A DNA stretch of 64,000 nt from Ditylenchus dipsaci (GCA_004194705.1 SADC01000186.1:186001-250000), one strand, 5' to 3'; shown: positions 10,612 to 21,152, numbered from the stretch's first letter. Made by a program: numbers and translations. Notes: generated by a model from the sequence alone, not told the origin.

Positions 10612-13268
10612 ATGGAAATTTTGCGAAGTGAGAAAGGCAAGGATATCGGCCATCTGAATGATTTTCTTTATTGGAAGCAGTCAAGTAAGGGAGCAAAGGC
10701 ATACTGGCGATGCATCTTTTTTCAAGCTGGACCGGATGGTGAGGAAACTACAAAGTGTCCAGGTATGTAGCAGGATCTTAGAGCAGAAATTTTGGTGTCT
10801 GCTAGGTCATAATGTTTTTGGCCATTGTTCAAATTCTGTGTCTTCAGGTCGAGCGATTAGCACTAACAGCGATGCATATAACTCGAAGAAGCACAACCAC
10901 GTTGGGGACAAGAGCCGTGTTGATCTGAAGCGAATGCAGGGATATGTGCAAGAAAAATCAGTTAGTAGCAAGGAGCCACCTCGGAAAATACTGGCCGAAG
11001 CAATCGAACGAACAGATGAAGATTCTCAACCACTTATTCGAAGATCTTTGGTGACGAGAAACATACGAAACCACAGACACACAGCAAGAGTGGAACCTGC
11101 AAACCCTCAGATGCTAATAGACTTGAAGGTAGCATTAGCTGTGTTAATCCCAATTATTATTTAACTTTCAGATACCAGAGGCTTATCAAATGTGTGGAAA
11201 AGAAGTCTTTCTAAAATATGATGGATGGAACAACGATGAACGAATTCTGATCTTCGCAACAGACAAGTGCTTAGACATGCTCGTGTCAATCAACAAGTGG
11301 GGTTGCGATGGGACTTTTGATGTGGTGCCCCTACTCTTTGATCAGCTCTGGATCATCTTCGTTCGTCTTGCTTACTCTTACGTTCCTGCAGTTTTTGTCC
11401 TGATGAATCGCCGTTTAGAAAGCTCTTACTTGTTTGTATTGGCCAAGCTTCAAGAACTCCGCCCGAAGATGTCTCCTAGTAGTGTGGCACTGGATTTTGA
11501 AAAGGCTGAGTGGAACGCCTTTGAAGTATTTCTTTGGCTTTATTTTATATTTTTTAAAAAAAATTTGTTGTAGAAACTCTTTGCTGGGATAAAAATACGT
11601 CCTTGCTTCTCCACTTGCAGAAGTCTGTCGTTCGAAGTGTGTCGACCAATGGAAGTAAAGAGCTATATGATAGCAGTGACGATTTTCGGCGTGAAGTTAA
11701 CCTGATCCTTGCTACAGCATTTATTCCGTCTAGTAATGTTTCCAACGCATTTACAAAGCTCAGGTTATACCTCAACTAATATTTTTAGCATCATTACTCT
11801 ATTTAGGCATTACTTAGAAGACTCTGTGTTTGCAGATCAGCTTGAGCCAATATTGGACTACTTTGAAGACTGTTACTTGGGACGACCAAATGGAGACAAA
11901 CGCAGAAAGCCGAGGTATCAAAGTAGTTTTATTAGTTTCGACTATCTGAAACTTCAGGTATCCGATCGAAAAATGGAATGTAGTCGATCGAGTAATAACT
12001 GATGAGCCAAGGACAAGCAACAGCATCGAATCATTCAACGGTCAGCTCATCAGGACGCTTGCAGCAAGTCATCCAACAATATGGAAGCTGATAGATGGTC
12101 TTAGGAGCGAATTCAGAATTACAGAACAGAAAGTGACATCAAGATGGGCTGGAGAAAATACGCCGAAAAGGGGGATCGCCTATCGTAACCTTGACAAACG
12201 CTTGAAAATATTGTTGGACGTTTTGATGAAATTCCACTGATTGAGTACTTGAAAGGGATCGCTCTTAATCTAGGGAAAACACAGGGATATGTTATGCCAA
12301 CGGGTACATGCGTTTGTAGTTATCTATTTGAGTAATTTTTTGATTTTCAGTCAATGAATTAGTCATGAATACCCAGAGAAAAGAATGCACGAAGAAACAG
12401 AAGGTATAATAAACGATAACTTTCTGAATATGCCACATTTTTTAAGATACGGGATTGTTTTCAAAGATCGAACGAATATCAGAAGGAATCTTCCTCTGCA
12501 TCAGAGAAGACGGAAGTACTGTGTATCGCAAGTCGATAGAAGTCGTCGGAGAAAAAGAAGGTCCTTCAATTTTGTTCAACCCTCTATCACGTGAACAACA
12601 AATAAAACAATGCGAAAAATATGGTCTGCATTTCAATACAGGGAAAATTATGAAATACTTTTCAGGTCTTGACTTCAAGCATTCGCTCAAATACATGTTC
12701 TCCAAGAAGAAATTTTTTCAAACAACTGGTCGTCCAATTAAAACCCAAGTGATACTGGAGACGGAAACTGCGGCTTTCGGTTTGCACAAACCTCGAAACT
12801 CTTTTAGTTATTTGTTTTAGGGCTCTTAGCTATTGTATTTTCGGAACAGAAGAACACCACAAGTTTGTAAGGGCGAGAATAGCAGCATATCTGTCAGCAC
12901 ATATGGAAGACAAATGGTTAAGTAATTTCTTGGACACAAATGATCCTATTGAAAAGCACATTGAAAACATTCTCATTCCTGCAAAAAATTCGCTTGAAAC
13001 GCACAAGTATTGTCAGAATGTGGATTTCGCTGCTGCCGCGAAGGATTTCGGATTCAATGTTCTACTTTTTTCCGATATTGGCTGTTCTATTTACTCTCCC
13101 GCATTGGATGAATCTGTACGTCAATTTGCATGTGATTTATTGTGAATTTTTCAATTTCAGCTTATCGTCACTCAAGATGTCTCTTTGTCATCGTTGCCGA
13201 TTGTGTTCACGGGTGGGAACCACTTCGAAGTTGCGCTCAATGTCTCAGCAAAAATGGAAGAAGGATGA
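10612..13268 (+). CDS. FLYWCH-MULE transposase with C-terminal OTU domain (multi-exon, frameshifted)
   Basis: This is the transposase of the 10330-13989 element. Exons: 10612-10762, 10848-11128, 11172-11525, 11574-11763, 11807-11914, 11958-12303, 12351-12403, 12447-12779, 12821-13115 and 13161-13268. Introns are 43-85 bases, GT...CAG or TAG. Exons 1-2 give a FLYWCH zinc finger (GHLNDFLYWKQ, KAYWRC, KCPGR, HNH). Exons 3-4 give the MULE DDE core: KWGCDGTFDVVP with the first catalytic Asp at 11307, then SSVALDFEKAEWNAFE, then HLQKSV. Exon 6 has WNVVDR and RTSNSIESFNG, typical of the MULE C-terminal part. Single-base shifts are needed near 11615, 12205, 12450 and 12745; other splices keep phase. 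The start at 10612 is the first ATG and leads straight into the FLYWCH fold. The gene is either recently inactivated or affected by sequence error. Confidence 0.8.
12455..13268 (+). CDS. OTU-type cysteine protease module of the transposase gene
   Basis: This is the 3' part of the same gene, described separately because of its fold. A linker (PSILFNPLSREQQIKQCEKY) leads to DTGDGNCGFR, the OTU catalytic cysteine motif, with Cys at 12769. The 41-base intron 12780-12820 joins it in phase to ALSYCIFGTEEHHKFVR. The domain continues through IAAYLSAHM and DFGFNVLLFS and, after the intron 13116-13160, ends with FTGGNHFEVAL, whose His (13221) is the expected catalytic partner. OTU domains remove ubiquitin or similar modifiers. 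No separate promoter or start is evident, so fusion to the transposase is the simplest reading. A one-base shift near 12745 separates linker and catalytic motif. Confidence 0.75.
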
Positions 13269-13328
13269 AACTTCGTCACTGCTAACATCTTTCGCTTATT
13301 GTATTTAACATCCTCAGAATTGTTATTC

Positions 13329-13563
13329 TTACCAACATCCTTGTAACTTTCATCCTTCCCAACATCCTTGATAAAACTATTTGTTTACCAACATCCTTGT
13401 CAAATATATCTCGCTTTCCAACATCCTTGTCGATTAAATCTCACTTTCCAACATTTTTGTCGAATAAATCTCATTTTCCAACATCCTTGTCAACATCTTT
13501 GTCAAATAAATCTCATTTTCCAACATCCTTGTCAAAAGTACCTCACTTTCCAACATCCTTGTT
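13329..13563. repeat. 31-33-bp tandem repeat, about eight units
   Basis: Each unit carries CCAACATCCTTGTC followed by AAATAAATCTCA-like sequence. The array lies just 3' of the transposase stop, inside the element. Open frames across it are repeat artefacts. Confidence 0.8.
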
Positions 13564-13734
13564 GAAATTCTACGGTCATTAAAGCCGGTTGAAATCCCTT
13601 TGGGTTGACTTCCCATAAAATGCCGACCGTGTGGGGTGGGTTCACGACCCGGTTGGTGCTGCACTAAACTTCGGTTTTTGCACTAAACTTCACAATTTAT
13701 TTTGGTAGTTTTCGCTTTAAAAAGAAAAATAAAA

Positions 13735-13866
13735 AAACTTCCATACGCTGGCCTACCCCGAAGCCTAAGGGCTAAGCCTAAACAGGTTGTTTTAAAGGGT
13801 AATTACAGCACTTTTAAAAAGGGAAAATCGTTGTAGGGGGAAGGGGTGTATTCGCTAGTAGCGCCA
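13735..13866. repeat. Fragment of the poly-C foldback family, second subtype
   Basis: It carries ACGCTGGCCTACCCC, a TAAGGGCTAAGCCTAAAC block, and ends GCTAGTAGCGCC. Related copies lie at 26700-26845 and, inverted, at 41642-41820. Confidence 0.6.
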
Positions 13867-13874
13867 AATATTTC

Positions 13875-13983
13875 AATGGATGAATTTACCAATGGATGAA
13901 TTTACCAATGGATGAATTTACCAATGGATGAATTTACCGTGGATGAATTTACCGTGGATGAATTTACCATGGATGAATTTACC
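13875..13983 (-). repeat. Right terminal array of the Mutator element
   Basis: Seven copies of TGGATGAATTTACC with 1-2 variable bases, the exact inverse of the left array. Confidence 0.9.
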
Positions 13984-14119
13984 GTCGCCCGTAGCGCTTG
14001 ATCTTGGCTTTTAAACAAGCTACAAACACTGCTGAATAATGTAAAAAATAAATAAATTCAAAAGTCTTGAACATAACAGTGTTAATTTTGAAAATTTCAG
14101 GGTTTTTTGGGCCACCCTG

Positions 14120-15375
14120 TACTTAAAAAGGGAAGTTTGGACTGTAAACTTGATTGGTTAATTACGTTCTAGCCTCGCGACAATTGTACTCTTAAGCATG
14201 TTTTGCCAAACTTATCGTTGCTGGATTTCATTTTACTGAAAAATTCAAAAAACTATAAATCATTTTTATGCTGTGAAATGGGTAGAAAACACGTTTAAAA
14301 TGTCGGATTTTTTTTTTTGGGAAAAATGTCGTATGTCTTGGCCCTTTATTTTGTGTGTTGAAAAGAGAGGAATTTCGGTAACAGTTGTTTGTCGGAAACA
14401 TTCATCTGATTACAACACCTGACCAGGAGGTACCTACCCCAGATTTTAGGGTTATAATGAGTGAAATCTCAATTTTATTGTACAAACCCGTTCTTCACAC
14501 AAGTTTAGGTTGAAAAAAAAAGGTTTGTATTTTATATTACGGAAATTCATTTTACCCACGCTAGATTTTAGTTTTTTTTTAGTTTTTTTAAATAGCCATA
14601 TCTCAACATTCTTACATCGAAATTTTATATTTTAATCTTTTTCTTTGAAAATTTTTTTTTTGAAATTCATTTATTTTTTGAAATTTATTTTATTTATTTT
14701 TCTATTTCAACATTCTTACATTGAAAATTTTTTCTGTGAATCGGTTTTCGTAGCTCTTGAACTGCGCTACAAAATAGCTTCAAAATTTTTGCTTCACTGA
14801 AAATTCAATAAAAACTTTATTGGCTAAAATAATGAAAATTGATGTAAACTTGTCAAAAAATGTCATCTTTTTAATCGATTTTTCCACGACCGAAATAACT
14901 TTTTTCTAAAAACGAAAAATTACGTCTTAAATCGTAACGTGAGGGCTTCCAAACAAGCCTTCACTTTCTATAAAGTGCCTGGACAAAAGAATTTCTACAG
15001 ACTAAAACGATTTTAATTTAAAAAAACACCCTGCATTTTAAAAAACTTCTAATTTTTTGAAATTCAGATTTACTATCGTTTAATTTCTTTGTTCTGATTC
15101 AGCTTATAATTTATATCTAAGAATGAAAATAAAATTACAAAATTGACAACTTATTTTTTTATGTTTTAAGGGGGGGGGGACTTTTACAGCTACCTTTTGA
15201 CATCGACTTTTTTTTTACCTTTTTACCTCATTTCAGATGTTTTTACGCCATTTTGTAGCTGAGATTTTTTTTCCACGCTCATAGGAACAATTTTTTGATT
15301 TGTATTAGCTCGTTCAACTTTTTTTTATTATAAATTATCTCTGAATTTATTTTTTTAAAAGGGTATATCAGCGCG
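14120..15375. other. Non-coding, AT-rich, one dispersed repeat unit
   Basis: 14400-14520 is a diverged unit of the ~160-bp repeat at 8365-8790. 15165-15260 is a degraded relative of the 1434-1745 MITE. Otherwise poly-T-rich DNA without a gene. Confidence 0.45.
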
Positions 15376-15657
15376 CTACACTGCAATTAAGGCCACCGCC
15401 TGCAATTTCAGCAATATCTTTCTCTCATGACTGTCCTCTACAAGCGTTCTATCTGGTCGGATGGAAGTTTTCTGCCTAATTTTTAAAAGTAGGATAAGGT
15501 CATAAATATCAGAATTGACATGAGACGAGTCAAAACGAGGACGATTTTTGAAAACTTGCTGGTCCCACCTTATTTTGCGGTGTGACGCGCTGGTATGCCC
15601 CTTTAACCTTTTTTCATTCTCCAAAATTTCGCTGCTTAATTTATTGACAGGATTCAA
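15376..15657 (-). CDS. Unknown protein fragment, part of a two-copy coding-like repeat
   Basis: This is an open frame of 93 codons, with frame open upstream to about 15697. The product is hydrophilic (ILENEKRLKGHTSASHRKIR, SIRPDRTLVEDSHERKIL) and looks translated rather than random. A degraded copy of its C-terminal half lies at 38830-38975 on the same strand, with stops but matching residues (SHV, K.GQK, DQVER). No family was recognised. It may be part of an unidentified transposon gene or a duplicated host gene. Confidence 0.35.
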   Translation of the reverse strand: MNPVNKLSSEILENEKRLKGHTSASHRKIRWDQQVFKNRPRFDSSHVNSDIYDLILLLKIRQKTSIRPDRTLVEDSHERKILLKLQAVALIAV

Positions 15658-16405
15658 ATTGGACTCGTTCGGAAAATTATTTGCAACAAGAAAAAAGAGA
15701 TTTCAAGGTTTAGTTTGATGAAATATCGAAAGTGCCATTACATAAACATATCTGTTTGCTACCTGAAAATTGTAATATTTGCGCCAGAGCAAAGTTTTAA
15801 AAAGCTATTTTTTAGATTAGACACTTCCAATGCATGTACCAGAGCAATACCAAAGTTTGTATTTTTGCAGGAACAGGGGTTCGTTGTATCGAGGTTTTAC
15901 TGTTATACTTTCGAAATGTTTTTTGTTCGCATTTATTGTTTGAAAAATAAATCTGTGAATTTGTTCAAAATTTGAAACCATTCACGAGTCGAGCCACGTT
16001 GCTTCACAACTTACCGATTTTCACTGTTCCACAACTGTCACTGTCTACCTGTGACTTATATGGTATAGAAAATAACGTTGAAAATTTGAAATGCAAACAA
16101 ATAATAACATTTTTGACAAAATCAAACCTTTGAAATTGCCATGATAAGCAAGAGACAGGGTCCTTCAAGCAGCCTTTAGGTAGAATTATGTTCCGCTTGG
16201 CCACTTCTTTGAGTTCTAAATCTGGTACGTTTTGATATCTGGTATGTTTGAATCTCCTCCTTTTGATCCTGGTTCTGGACTAACCTTCGTCTAATTTAAC
16301 AACAACAAGTTTGTCTGCTCTTCACCCCTTACAACAACCCTTTTTACACAAGCACTAGTCACTTCATTTGATAACTCCACATAGGATAGACAAGATGAGG
16401 GTTTA
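15658..16405. other. Repeat remnants
   Basis: 15875-15905 ends in the pogo-type motif GTATCGAGGTTTTACTGT. 15915-16050 resembles the interior of the MITE at 1-367. No exon was recognised. Confidence 0.4.
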
Positions 16406-16409
16406 TTAA

Positions 16410-18080
16410 CACTCGGAAAGCCATGCGTAGTAATTGCTGCGTCGGAAGCAGAATTTCACGCTCTACACGATGGTACTTTTATTTTTTTATTTAGACATAA
16501 ATGTGCGAGATATTAATGATTTAAAATTGGTCGAAAACGGCCCTCCAAAAACAACAATTCGGTTGATTCATTCATGTGGTACTCACCCAAATTTATACTT
16601 TTTCTAGACGTTTAGCATCTTAAAGTGATGGGCATGAACAGGGCTATCGAATAGGTGCAAGCATCCAGGCAGTAGTGGTGAAATCCTGGACATATATGCA
16701 TTTATAGGCTAAAATCCAGATTTCTGAAAATCACAATCCACTCACTAAAATTCTCATAACTTTTCTCAGTGACCACTTCCAACCATTTTCTCAGGCCTAT
16801 CAGATAGCACAGCTTCAGGGCTACACAATGAGCACTAATAAGCCGTATGGTGAAGAAAAAAATATTGCCAAAAGTCGATTTCCACTTCAGGGATTGCTAT
16901 CGTTCGGAATGCTAGATTTCAACCAAACATGAAGGAATGTAAAGGCAAGACAAAACCGAATATCATTTTTCCAGCCAATACATATGCAACGTCACAAAAC
17001 AACACAACTCATCCACAAGCTGGCAGACCAATTGATGACTGGACAAAAGCAGAAAGAGCAAAATCGGAACACTGGATTGCAAAAACTTTTTCGCAGATAT
17101 CAGGCCACTACGACAGGTTTGAGGAAGAAATGCAAACGTATTTATTATCATGAATTTAGTCTTCACAACACAAATGAATGCGACCACGAAAGAATCGCAT
17201 GGTGCCATATCTGCAATAAGGTGGAAGGGGTGACCGCGTACGCAGCTGCAGCAAATGTGAGAAACTTGCTTGTGAAGACCACATCGTGATGCTAGTGCTT
17301 TGCACCAAGTGCAGCCGTGTGGAGAAGATGAGCATCTACATCTGCCGAAGCCTGTCGCTGCCACTGGTTATTGCAAGTCTGGCCAAGCAATGAGTCGAAA
17401 ACGCTGTAGCAGGTGTCAGAAACATTACTGCAGAAAGCATCAGCACAAACAAAACGAAGAAAAATGCGATCAGTGCAGATAAGTTGTGTTGTTTTGTGAC
17501 GTTGCATATGTATTTGGCTGGAAAATGATATTCGGTTTTGTCGTTGTTTTGCCTTTACATTCCTTCATGTTTGGTTGAAATTAGCATTCCGAACGATAGC
17601 AATCCTGAAGTGGAATCGACTTTTGGCAATATTTTTTTCTTCACCATACGGCTTATTAGTGCTCATTGTGTAGCCCTGAAGCTGTGCTATCTGATAGGCC
17701 TGAGAAAATGGTTGGAAGTGGTCACTGAGAAAAGTTATGAGAATTTAGTGAGTGGATTGTGATTTTCAGAAATCTGGATTTTAGCCTATAAATGCATATA
17801 TGTCCAGGATTTCACCACTACTGCCTTGGATGCTTGCACCTATTCGATAGCCCTGTTCATGCCATCACTTTAAGATGCTAAACGTCTAGAAAAAGTATAA
17901 ATTTGGGTGAGTACCACATGAATGAATCAACCGAATTGTTGTTTTGGAGGGCCGTTTTCGACAATTTTAAATCATTAATATCTCGGCACATTTATGTCTA
18001 ATAAAAAATAAAAGTACCATCGTGTAGAGCGTGAAATTCTGCTTCCGACGCAGCAATTACTACGCATGGCTTTCCGAGTG
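16410..18080. mobile_element. TTAA-flanked piggyBac-derived foldback element
   Basis: TTAA stands at 16406-16409 and 18081-18084. Arms 16410-17009 and 17482-18080 are inverted copies of about 600 bases, starting CACTCGGAAAGCCATGCG on both sides and differing mostly by single-base indels. The 470-base loop holds only the C-terminal part of a piggyBac-type transposase. The arms look like the 3' non-coding end of a full element, duplicated in inverse orientation. Confidence 0.8.
17010..17482 (+). pseudogene. piggyBac transposase C-terminal cysteine-rich region
   Basis: The loop of the foldback encodes, in shifting frames, a helix resembling the piggyBac pre-C-terminal segment (LIHKLADQL), then CHICNKVEG, then CSKCEKLACEDH with a later CTKC, and a last module CSRCQKHYCRKH with KCDQC ending at TAA (17480-17482). 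Cysteine/histidine cross-brace modules at the C-terminus are characteristic of piggyBac transposases and bind the element ends. At least two frame changes separate the modules, and the catalytic domain is missing, so it cannot transpose by itself. The stop codon lies exactly at the junction with the right arm. Confidence 0.65.
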
Positions 18081-18084
18081 TTAA

Positions 18085-18667
18085 AGAGTCTTGGTCAAGC
18101 ATACACATTCCCTAATGTTCTATTCATGCTTCGGTTACAATTTTCTCAGTTCATTTTGAAGACACAACTGCTTCCAGGAAATACTACTGAAGAAAGACGG
18201 AGTATTGCTGCATCATATACCGAACACGGTCAAACTCCAGGCGTCCATCGATTTTGAAGGCTTACGGGTATCCAGCAGTGGCAGCACGAAAAAAGAGAAC
18301 ATTGTCTAGGAGCGACACTTCAACAGTAGCAGCGAGCAACAAAGATTGATAATTACAGCCAGAGCATGGTTCCCCATCAGCCAAACGGTCACACAACTCA
18401 TTTTTGTCATATAAAAAAATCTTTTTAGGCTTTTCGGGGTCATTTGGGTGATTTATCAGATCAAGGTCTTATTAAGGCTCAATTTAGGCAAGGGTAGGCC
18501 GTTTATTAGGACAGACTAAAACATGTCTTCCTTACTTTTAAGACTTTTAAAAACAGGTTCGAATTCGTCCTAACTTGCAAAGTTCTAGATATCTAAAAAT
18601 CTAGAGGGGTCCTCCATCTGCATAAGTGCCTGAAATATTCATAAAATCTTTTTCAGACTCAGCCGTT
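18085..18667. other. Non-coding, no repeat recognised
   Basis: A 63-codon frame at 18066-18257 runs out of the right arm and has no domain. The rest is unremarkable up to a TTTTTCAG acceptor-like site at 18649-18656. Confidence 0.35.
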
Positions 18668-18891
18668 ATGTTGTCCATGAAAGTGTTTCTTCTGTCAATC
18701 CTTTTGCTTTGCCAGGTATGTTGATTTTCTTACCTCATAAACCTAGATAACTAAGCAAACTTCAATCTACAGTTATCTTTTCTGGTCTATGCATTGCACA
18801 ACCAGCCACAGCGTTTTGCACTGGTAGACAAGGAAATTTATGCGATCCTGCAGTCGCAATAGGGCAGGGTGGTGCTTGTTGTCGTGGCTAT
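18668..18891 (+). CDS. Small cysteine-rich secreted peptide, first two exons
   Basis: Exon 1 (18668-18715) encodes a signal peptide core (MKVFLLSILLLCQ from the second ATG at 18677). The intron 18716-18772 is GTATG...CTACAG. Exon 2 (18773-18891) has a frame with four cysteines spaced C-x7-C-x11-CC and ends at a GTACGT donor. The cysteine frame does not join exon 1 in phase; one base is lacking, so either an indel or another junction is involved. In the phased frame a TAG follows quickly. Cysteine-rich secreted peptides may be hormones, antimicrobial or structural peptides; nothing here distinguishes these. No downstream exon was found before repeats begin at 19130. Confidence 0.4.
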
Positions 18892-19658
18892 GTACGTATT
18901 ATTAATATAGTTAAAATCTTTTTTACGATTTCACCCTTTTTTGATCAACTGTGAGTAGGGTTTGAACGTCTTCTAAGTAATTTTTATACGCTAAACCGAT
19001 AAAAAGTAGTTACCAAACAATTTCTGTACTGAAAAAATAGGTTTTCAAAAATTTTGGTTACTATAAGTTGACCAATTCCTTGGTCCCCCAAGCTAAAATA
19101 TCGGGTATTAAGTATCCTACGCGTTTTGGTCACTGGAGCTTGGCAAAAAGAGTCTCTTTATTCATTTTTTTTATCAAGAGTCTTGCTCGGAATCATGTCT
19201 AAGGTAAGTCAGTGCGCTCATCTCTACTCAACCAAGCCCCTGCGCCCCCTTCGGGGGCACTCGTGCCAACACTAGGTGTAGGGTTGGCATGGTGTAGGGG
19301 TTGGTAGACACTAGCGTCCTTTAAACGTAGAAAGCGCATAATTTTCTGCTCCATTGATTTTCGTTTTGTTAAGATACAAGGCTTAAACTAGAGAGTGCGC
19401 AGTCAGGTCGACACTTGACCAGGTTAGGTTTGAAGATTGACCTGAGGGCGTACTCACTTATTTTTATTTATTTTCATCAGATGTAGCTTTCCATTCATTT
19501 ATTTTGAGTCCCTATATCTTAGCTACAAGATAGTCCAAAAAGAATAATTTTTCAATGGAGAAAAAAGTTATGGTTTATCCCGCATTAAAAGAATGCTTGG
19601 GTCAACATTCATTTGTGAACTTGTGAACGTGTCTCTAGGTGTCACTATAAGAAATTTG
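18892..19658. repeat. Fragments of the shared foldback core
   Basis: 19130-19330 holds CACTGGAGCTTGGCAAAAAG, AATCATGTCTAAGGTAAGT and a CCCCCTTCGGGGG hairpin, the half-core of the poly-C family. A matching half lies at 21825-21930. The remainder is unassigned. Confidence 0.5.
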
Positions 19659-20024
19659 GCGCTACTCGGTTATACTTATTTTCGAAATTTTTAGTCAAAA
19701 TCTTCATTTTGGTGCTCAAAAATCAATAAGCACTGGATGAATTGGCAGTTTTTGACGAAAAATGACCAAATTGTACTTTTTTGGCTAACTGTACTTTTTT
19801 CAAAATTTTTAGTTACGTACTCTGGGCTAACCATTAGGCTTAGGCTTCGGGCCGTAGGCATTAGGCTCAGAGACGACCCATAGTAATTTCAGCATTTTTT
19901 AAATTTTAAAAAGTATGGTATTTATGGTACCTGGAAAATAATTAAGGGAGGGGAGGGGGGGGGCGTGGTTATTCCAGAGCAGCTTTTTGCAAGGGGTGGG
20001 GGACAGTAGTACCGAGTAGCGTCG
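19659..20024. mobile_element. Short poly-G foldback-family element with 8-bp target duplication
   Basis: It starts GCGCTACTCGGTTATA, ends with poly-G tracts and GTACCGAGTAGCGTCG, and is flanked by GAAATTTG at 19651-19658 and 20025-20032. It contains the TTAGGCTTAGGCTTCGGGC block of the second subtype. Non-coding. Confidence 0.65.
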
Positions 20025-20142
20025 GAAATTTGATCGTATCATGTAAAAAGTTAATTACGCAAGTTTGGTTATTAAAAACATACATCGCCTCTGCTCTTTA
20101 TTAATACAGAAATCTAGCTTGAAAAAGAAATTCAGAAAGTTT

Positions 20143-20216
20143 TACAGTCAAGTCTCGATTTAGTGTACACCCTGGAAACCGGCACAAGGTGTAAACTAAA
20201 TCGAGACTTGACTTTA
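20143..20216. mobile_element. 74-bp pogo-like MITE
   Basis: CAGTCAAGTCTCGATTTAGT and its inverse face each other around a 20-base centre. It is the smallest member of the CAGTC...TTGACT families in the window. Confidence 0.65.
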
Positions 20217-20659
20217 GTATTTTAGTTAATCGCTGGCCAATTTACACAACTTGCTCTTTTCGAGCTGTAAAATATTGAATAATAATATCTTCTGAATTAA
20301 TTAATGCACTTGTTATAATAAGTTCTTATAACTCAAACTTTAAAAAAGTAATTACTTACCATCACTTTCACTAAAAAGTGACAATAACAAAAGAAAGAAA
20401 AAAAAATAAACTAAATTTTTAAACATTTCTATATTTCAAGCTATATAAAGAACGAGAATATTTTCTATATAAATTTTGGATTTATGAAGGAACTATTATT
20501 TTGTATTTTCATATAGACGAAGGACAAATAAAGAACTATAGCAAGAACACAACTCTGCATAAAATATTTATATTTTAAGTGAATTTTTTATCTGACAATT
20601 TATTTCCTAAAAATGCCGAAAAGAACCTGGAACACTTTTTGCCTTTATCATGCTATACA
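20217..20659. other. Non-coding, AT-rich, 3' of the Sel1/TPR gene
   Basis: No exon or repeat was recognised. It may be the 3' untranslated and downstream region of the minus-strand gene ending at 20666. Confidence 0.35.
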
Positions 20660-20665
20660 CTTTTT

Positions 20666-21152
20666 CTAAGCTGTATTTAGAGTCAAAGTTATGGGCAGGA
20701 AACAGGGCAATTGATGGTCTTCTGCAGCAAGACCTGCTTCATAGCAAGCAACAAACTGTTGCGTATTTTCGTTGCCTATATGGTATTGTGCCTTGCGGTA
20801 ATAAGCACAAGGCACTTTTGGGTGATCTTTTGCAGCCACAGATAGGAAGGCGTCAAAACTTTTGTTCATTTCTTCTCTCTCTGTTTTGCTGGGCTTATCC
20901 ATTCGCGCATAAATAGTGCCTTTGAGGTAGTAGACAGTGTCGGCTAGCCTTTCATGAAGTTCGAGCAGTAATTCTACAAGTTTTTAGGGCTTTTTCGAAG
21001 TTGCCTTGAATTTTGTGAGTTATAATGGCACCTCCAAGAAGAATGGATCACTAGGAATTTCACCATTACTGAGCCAAGTCGATTACCAAGTCGACCTTTT
21101 CTATCTCCACGAGTATTCAGGTGAACATAACAGGTGTTGACTTCAAGTTCGT
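20666..21152 (-). CDS. C-terminal TPR-like exon of the HEPN-TPR-Sel1 gene
   Basis: The exon begins after ATTTCAG (21159-21153) and joins in phase (G|AC) to the exon ending at 21284. The product contains NTCYVHLNTRGDRKGRLG, then in other frames IQGNFEKALKTC and ELLLELHERLADTVYYLKG, then an uninterrupted 78-residue stretch to the stop with FDAFLSVAAKDHPKVPCAYY and YEAGLAAEDHQLPCFLP. The helical-pair pattern with A-x-YYRKAQ and F..C.EAGL suggests TPR-type repeats that scaffold protein contacts. About three single-base shifts occur between 20905 and 21090. The spacing to the next exon upstream is a 131-base intron that contains a poly-C family end. Confidence 0.5.

Larger units (their letters stand above)
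10330..13989 (+). mobile_element. Phantom-type Mutator element with tandem-repeat (foldback-like) ends
   Basis: The element is bounded by a perfect 9-bp direct repeat CGTAGCGCT (10321-10329 and 13990-13998), the duplication length expected for Mutator. The ends are inverses: GGCTCTAGGTAAATTC on the left and, read inward, GGCGACGGTAAATTC on the right. Each continues as seven copies of a 15-16-bp unit. Inside are the FLYWCH-MULE-OTU gene on the plus strand, a 31-33-bp tandem repeat (13329-13563) and a fragment of the poly-C family (13735-13866). Mutator elements of the Phantom group are known to have FLYWCH-bearing transposases and sometimes foldback-like termini. Confidence 0.85.
9868..14119. 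mobile_element. Older TA-flanked element split by the Mutator insertion
   Basis: Left end TA|CAGGGTGGCTTAAAAAACC and right end GGTTTTTTGGGCCACCCTG|TA are inverses over about 28 bases, with TA on both sides as for Tc1/mariner elements. After removing 10330-13989 and one copy of its target duplication, about 0.6 kb remains without a recognisable transposase. 9970-10320 and 13999-14090 hold only this remnant. Confidence 0.55.

Noticed and set aside
13368..13582. Open frames rich in FQHPC or FPTSLS units
   Set aside because: They are translations of the 31-33-bp tandem repeat after the transposase stop, not a repeat protein gene.
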